A DNA stretch of 9,617 nt. Source: an uncultured Sphingobium sp. Lineage in GTDB: Bacteria > Pseudomonadota > Alphaproteobacteria > Sphingomonadales > Sphingomonadaceae. Below, piece by piece: positions 6,461 through 9,617 of the stretch. The notes under the pieces were generated by a model. That model saw only the letters and a program-made list of their open reading frames with translations. It ran no database searches and had not been told where the DNA came from. Every line of letters starts with the position of its first letter. Position 1 is the stretch's first letter. The stretch spans positions 1 to 9,617 of the forward strand of contig CAMLFF010000101.1 in the NCBI GenBank assembly GCA_946479185.1. The letters run 5' to 3'. The position numbers and the translations under genes were made by a program.

Positions 6461-6516
6461 GTGTTTCATGCCGACTATGGAGATGTCAACAACTCTGTTG
6501 TTTCAGGCAACAATAA
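6461..6516 (-). promoter_or_regulatory. Candidate promoter and operator upstream of the MFS gene
   Basis: A perfect 15-bp palindrome, AACAAC-TCT-GTTGTT, lies at 6488-6502, just after the hydrolase stop. On the - strand a consensus -35 hexamer TTGACA (6489-6484) overlaps its downstream edge; the -10 region at the usual distance (about 6460-6466) is poor (AACACT with an 18-base spacer). A further AACAATAA at 6509-6516 repeats the half-site seen before the dioxygenase gene. A good -35 with a poor -10 and an overlapping palindrome suggests a regulated promoter. A weak hairpin (CGGCT 6440-6444 / AGCCG 6454-6458) lies in the leader. Confidence 0.5.
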
Positions 6517-7284
6517 TCAGGCGGTCGGTTGAGAACTTGCTCCGAGCGTCAAGAACTGCGCCAAAAATGCCTGCGTCTCGTCATGCGCCCGTACTATCTC
6601 GGCGGTCGGATGGTCGGCGGGCAAGTGATGGTCACTGCGCATCGTCACCAGCTTCACGGGGACTTGCGCGCCCTGAAGCGCCGCCTCCAATCGGCACACC
6701 GCCTCATAGGGAACGCGCGGATCATGATCGCTATGGATCAGGATCGTCGGCGGCAAACCGGCGCGAACAAGGTGGAGCGGCGACAAGGCCTGCGCCAATC
6801 CGTCGGGGTCTTCAGACATTGCCAGCCACGCCACCGGATCACCCGCAGCAGTTCGATCCGCATGATAGGCCGCCAGATCGGCGTGCGCACTCCAGGCGAC
6901 AACGCCCTTGATTGCCCCCCGCCCCGAATAGGCCACAGCCAGCGCGAGCGTCGCTCCGGCAGAATGCCCGCCAATCAACAGCCGGTCTGCGTCGATCCCA
7001 TAGTCAGCGCCATGTTCCTTGAGCCAGTCCAGCGCCGCAATTGCATCTTCCACAGCGGCAGGCGCCGGAGCGATTTGGGTCAGGCGATAATCAACGGCAG
7101 CCACCGCCAGCCCCATCGCGCACCAGAAAGGCGCATGGCTCGCAGCCGCAGCCTTGCTCCCCATCCGCCAGCCCCCGCCATGCAGATAAAGGAGCGTCGG
7201 GAACGGCCCCTCGCCGTCCGGCTGATAGATATCCAGCTTGCCCTGCCAGCCATCGACTGTCCGATAGGGCAGGTCGGCAATCAT
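6517..7284 (-). CDS. Alpha/beta hydrolase, HSL/carboxylesterase type
   Basis: A 255-residue serine hydrolase with the HGGGW oxyanion-hole motif (residues 35-39) and the nucleophile elbow GHSAG (106-110, Ser108). The acid is probably Asp188 in HSDHDPRVP and the base His219 or His220 in SDHHLP. No signal peptide is visible, so it acts in the cytosol. HGGGW-type enzymes (hormone-sensitive lipase group, BD-FAE and kynurenine formamidase-like) cleave short acyl or aryl esters and some amides. Its ATG overlaps the DUF35 stop in an ATGA (7281-7284), tying it to the CoA-dependent part of the cluster; it may release an aromatic acid from an ester or remove an acyl group from an intermediate. Thioesterase activity is also possible. 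Confidence 0.82.
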   Translation of the reverse strand: MIADLPYRTVDGWQGKLDIYQPDGEGPFPTLLYLHGGGWRMGSKAAAASHAPFWCAMGLAVAAVDYRLTQIAPAPAAVEDAIAALDWLKEHGADYGIDADRLLIGGHSAGATLALAVAYSGRGAIKGVVAWSAHADLAAYHADRTAAGDPVAWLAMSEDPDGLAQALSPLHLVRAGLPPTILIHSDHDPRVPYEAVCRLEAALQGAQVPVKLVTMRSDHHLPADHPTAEIVRAHDETQAFLAQFLTLGASSQPTA

Positions 7285-7709
7285 GCATCCGGCTCAAACA
7301 GCAGCAGATGCCGCCCATCGGCCAGTGGCTCCCAATAGGGTCGCACACGCAGCCCGGTCGCAAGCTGGTCCTGCGCGCAATGGATGAGATTGCTCATTAC
7401 ATTCACGCCCTCATCGAGCGCAATCATGGCAACCACATAAGGCTCTTTATCGCGGAAAGGCGGGCGCGCCCGGCGCACCACCGTATAGCTGAACAGCGCG
7501 CCTTTGCCCGACACCTCGCGCCATTCAAGGTCACCCCGCCTGCCGGTGTAGATGCTCGTCGGGCGCGGATAGAATTGATAGGCGCCAACCGACCGATCAT
7601 ATTGAATGACCAGCCTTTTCTCCCGCGTCGCTTCCCAATAGGGCCGCGAGAAGCTGCGCTCGGGTGGCAGGGGACGCTCAATCCCCAGCAGGTCGTTATA
7701 GGCGCTCAT
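7281..7709 (-). CDS. DUF35 OB-fold protein without zinc-ribbon cysteines
   Basis: A 142-residue protein of the DUF35/OB-fold family, partner of thiolase-fold enzymes (for example the DUF35 part of ChsH2 with Ltp2 in steroid side-chain removal). The order is normal: an N-terminal helix (FSRPYWEATREKRL), the place of the rubredoxin-like zinc ribbon with the usual QFYPRP stretch (45-50), then an OB fold with SYTVVRRARPPF and YVVAMIALDEG. The four zinc-binding cysteines are gone: the positions read YDRS (37-40) and TSIY (51-54), and the only Cys of the protein is at 111. It overlaps the thiolase stop and the hydrolase start by 4 bp each, so it is made together with them and probably forms a complex with the thiolase-like protein. 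Confidence 0.83.
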   Translation of the reverse strand: MSAYNDLLGIERPLPPERSFSRPYWEATREKRLVIQYDRSVGAYQFYPRPTSIYTGRRGDLEWREVSGKGALFSYTVVRRARPPFRDKEPYVVAMIALDEGVNVMSNLIHCAQDQLATGLRVRPYWEPLADGRHLLLFEPDA

Positions 7710-8878
7710 GCGTTTGAACTCAGGATCAGCACAGTGCTGCTATTCCAGTTGCGCCCATAGGGAATGCCGCCAATCCCAGTGACAAGCGCCGTCGCCGTGT
7801 TCGCCACCTGACGCGGCCCGCCCTCACCGAACAATTGCCGCACCGCCTCGATCAAATTGGTCCCGCCCCCCGCAAGCCCGCATTGCCCGGCAGAAATCTG
7901 CCCCCCGCCCGTGTTCAACGGCAAATCGCCGGAGAATAGAAAATCGGTCTCGTTGATGAACGCCGCGCCTTGGCCATGCGCACAAAAACCCAGCATTTCC
8001 AATTGCATCATGATCGCAATGATGAAGTCGTCATAAGGGTGGAAGGAGCCGATATCACCCGGCTTCAGGCCCGCCTGCGCAAAGGCCCGCTCGCCCGCCT
8101 GCCGATGCCCCGTCAGCGTCGGATCGACGATCGCGCTCGCCGCGCCCACATTGGTCCGCTCGCCATAGCCCAGCGGCACCGCGCATTTGGAAATGCCCCG
8201 CCGCTCCGCCCGGTCCCGCCGCGTCATCAGCAACCCACTCGCGCCATCGCAGGGCATCACGCAATCGAGCAGCCGGATCGGATCATTGATCATCCGCGAG
8301 TTCACATAATCATCAACTGTGATCGGCTTGCGCAATTTCTCGCAGGCATTCTCGTTCAAGATGGCATGATCGCGCTGCGCCACGGCCAGCTTGCCCAGCG
8401 CGCGACTATCCAGCCCGAACTTGTCATCATAATATTGGCTGAGCATGCCGAACGCCATTGGCGCACCCAGATAGCCATAGGGCGTCGTCCATTCCGCCCC
8501 ATAAGAGCGTGGCCGCCCATTATTCTCGGCCACCGCCGTGTCCGCGAACAGGCACAGCACCGTCTCGCACAGCCCGGCATCGATCGCCGCCGCCGCCCGC
8601 GCCACCGCGCCCACCGGCGAGCTGCCGCCAATGTCCACCGTCTGGCAAAAATTCAGCTCCAGCGCGAACTGATCCGCCGTCGTCTGCGACCAGAAGATAT
8701 TGCCAGCACCCGTCGATGAGGATGAGAGGATCAGCCCGTCAATCTCGCCCTTCTCGAAGCCGGTTCGCTCCAAAAGCTGGTCGAGAATTTCCGCGCCCAG
8801 CTCCCAGACATCCACCTCGCTCTTGAGGACGATCTTCGTCTCGGCGTAGCCAATGATTGCCATGTCATGCAGCGCCAT
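7706..8878 (-). CDS. Thiolase-fold (SCP2/Ltp2-like) protein lacking the nucleophilic Cys
   Basis: A 390-residue thiolase-superfamily protein of the lipid-transfer/SCP2 type. The loop that carries the acyl-accepting Cys in true thiolases reads VDIGGSSPVGA (81-91), with no Cys at that place. The usual GHP-type motif near the C terminus reads GGQISAGQCG (325-334). A conserved Tyr-Asp stretch, HPYDDF (280-285, Tyr282), corresponds to the IYDCF region in which Ltp2-type enzymes carry an active-site Tyr. Ltp2 with a DUF35 partner cleaves a beta-hydroxyacyl-CoA by retro-aldol reaction instead of thiolysis. With a DUF35 gene overlapping downstream and an enoyl-CoA hydratase 3 bases upstream, the likely role is retro-aldol cleavage of a hydrated aromatic acyl-CoA to an aldehyde or ketone plus acetyl- or propionyl-CoA. 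The fold is certain; the reaction is inferred. Confidence 0.84.
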   Translation of the reverse strand: MALHDMAIIGYAETKIVLKSEVDVWELGAEILDQLLERTGFEKGEIDGLILSSSSTGAGNIFWSQTTADQFALELNFCQTVDIGGSSPVGAVARAAAAIDAGLCETVLCLFADTAVAENNGRPRSYGAEWTTPYGYLGAPMAFGMLSQYYDDKFGLDSRALGKLAVAQRDHAILNENACEKLRKPITVDDYVNSRMINDPIRLLDCVMPCDGASGLLMTRRDRAERRGISKCAVPLGYGERTNVGAASAIVDPTLTGHRQAGERAFAQAGLKPGDIGSFHPYDDFIIAIMMQLEMLGFCAHGQGAAFINETDFLFSGDLPLNTGGGQISAGQCGLAGGGTNLIEAVRQLFGEGGPRQVANTATALVTGIGGIPYGRNWNSSTVLILSSNA

Positions 8879-8881
8879 CGC

Positions 8882-9617
8882 TCAGCCCTCGCCCGGCTTG
8901 GCGACCTTATTCTCGCCGCGCTCCACAAAGGCCGTGATGCGGCTCACGCCATCACCATTGCGCGAGGCGCCACCAATCAGCCCCTCAAAGAACAGCCCAT
9001 CGCCATGCCCCATGTCACCTATGCGGGGCAGCCCCGCGCAGATCGCCCAATTGGTGTTCGGCGTATTGCTCGCAACCTTCAGCGCAAGCTCCTTCGCTTT
9101 CGCCATCGCCTGGCCCGCAGGCACCACATATTGGCAAAGGTTCGCCCGCTCGCCCTCGGCTGCACTCAGCGCCCGCCCGGTCAGCATCATGTCCGCCATG
9201 CGCGCATAGCCCGTCAGCTTCTGGATGCGCACCGCGCCGCCGCCGCCCACGAAGATGCCACGCTTGCCCTCCGGCAGCGCGAAGAAAGTCGTCTCGTCCG
9301 CCACGCGGATATGGCAGGCCGATGCAATCTCCAGCCCGCCACCAATGCACGCGCCCTCAAGCGCTGCAATCCAGGGGATCGGCCCGCGCGCCACCAGATC
9401 GAGCGGCACAGTCCAGCGTCCCCGCTCCCAGGGCTTTGGCGGCGCGCCGCCACCCATGCGCTGCGCAGCCTCGGCCAGATCAAGCCCGGCGGAGAAATGC
9501 CCACCATGGCCGAACAAGATGCCGACCCGCGCCTCGGATGCCGCACGCTCGAACGCCTCGTGCAAATCGGCCATCACGGCGGTGTTGACGGCATTGCGCT
9601 TCTCAGCCCGGTTGATG
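8882..9617 (-). CDS. Enoyl-CoA hydratase/isomerase (crotonase) family, N terminus cut off
   Basis: The frame is open to the right edge; the ATG at 9577 is internal, because the residues before it (INRAEKRNAVNTAV) are the standard crotonase N-terminal strand, so perhaps 15-20 residues are missing. The oxyanion-hole region reads GHFSAGLDL and the second one GACIGGGLE. Both catalytic glutamates of the hydratases are present: the Glu of GGGLE and the Glu of LPEGKRG. A glycine-rich GGGG follows where hydratases usually have PGAGG. The enzyme should therefore be able to hydrate an enoyl-CoA such as an aryl-acrylyl-CoA. Its stop lies 3 bases before the thiolase-like ATG, giving a hydratase - aldolase - DUF35 series. 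A combined hydratase/lyase of the feruloyl-CoA type cannot be excluded, but would make the thiolase-like protein redundant. Confidence 0.88.
   Translation of the reverse strand, partial: INRAEKRNAVNTAVMADLHEAFERAASEARVGILFGHGGHFSAGLDLAEAAQRMGGGAPPKPWERGRWTVPLDLVARGPIPWIAALEGACIGGGLEIASACHIRVADETTFFALPEGKRGIFVGGGGAVRIQKLTGYARMADMMLTGRALSAAEGERANLCQYVVPAGQAMAKAKELALKVASNTPNTNWAICAGLPRIGDMGHGDGLFFEGLIGGASRNGDGVSRITAFVERGENKVAKPGEG

Noticed and set aside
5353..8719. Long + strand open frames at 5353-6198, 6529-7338, 7041-7760 and 7970-8719
   Set aside because: They are antisense to the transporter, hydrolase, DUF35 and thiolase-like genes, with no ribosome-binding site or recognisable domain.

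Overview
The window looks like chromosomal DNA from a GC-rich alphaproteobacterium, most likely a sphingomonad. That is an inference from codon usage, from a REP-like element of a kind common in that group, and from the aromatic-catabolic gene content; no rRNA or other marker gene is present to settle it. No tRNA, rRNA, CRISPR array or intact insertion sequence is visible.

Left part (1-1659). The + strand opens with the 3' end of an aquaporin gene (aqpZ-type), followed by a short region with an imperfect GC-rich inverted repeat. On the - strand lies a visibly AT-richer gene for a CmoB-like (DUF1698-like) SAM-dependent methyltransferase. A gene-poor stretch of about 350 bases follows, ending in a REP-like palindromic element that also marks the 3' border of the large catabolic cluster.

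Right part (1660-9617). Nine genes all run on the - strand with short gaps or 4-bp ATGA overlaps. In order of transcription: enoyl-CoA hydratase (cut by the right edge), Cys-less thiolase-fold protein, DUF35 OB-fold protein, alpha/beta hydrolase, then 111 bp with a promoter/operator candidate, an MFS transporter, then 107 bp with a second operator candidate, a LigB-type extradiol dioxygenase, two RraA/LigK-type aldolase-family proteins, and a LigJ-type 4-oxalomesaconate hydratase-like amidohydrolase.

The genes suggest a complete small route for an aromatic compound: uptake (MFS), possible ester release (alpha/beta hydrolase), side-chain shortening as a CoA thioester by hydration and retro-aldol cleavage (hydratase + thiolase-like + DUF35), then ring opening, hydration and aldol cleavage to pyruvate plus an oxo-acid. 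The lower part resembles the protocatechuate 4,5-cleavage pathway but has no LigC-like dehydrogenase, LigI-like lactonase or LigA-like small subunit here, which fits a trihydroxylated (gallate-like) ring substrate better than protocatechuate. The substrate itself is not shown by the sequence.

The most striking detail is that several enzymes have non-canonical key residues: the second RraA copy has lost the first Asp of the D-X20-R-D motif, the dioxygenase has Asn-Asp-Gln where LigB has Asn-Asp-His, the thiolase has no nucleophilic Cys, and the DUF35 protein has no zinc-ribbon cysteines.
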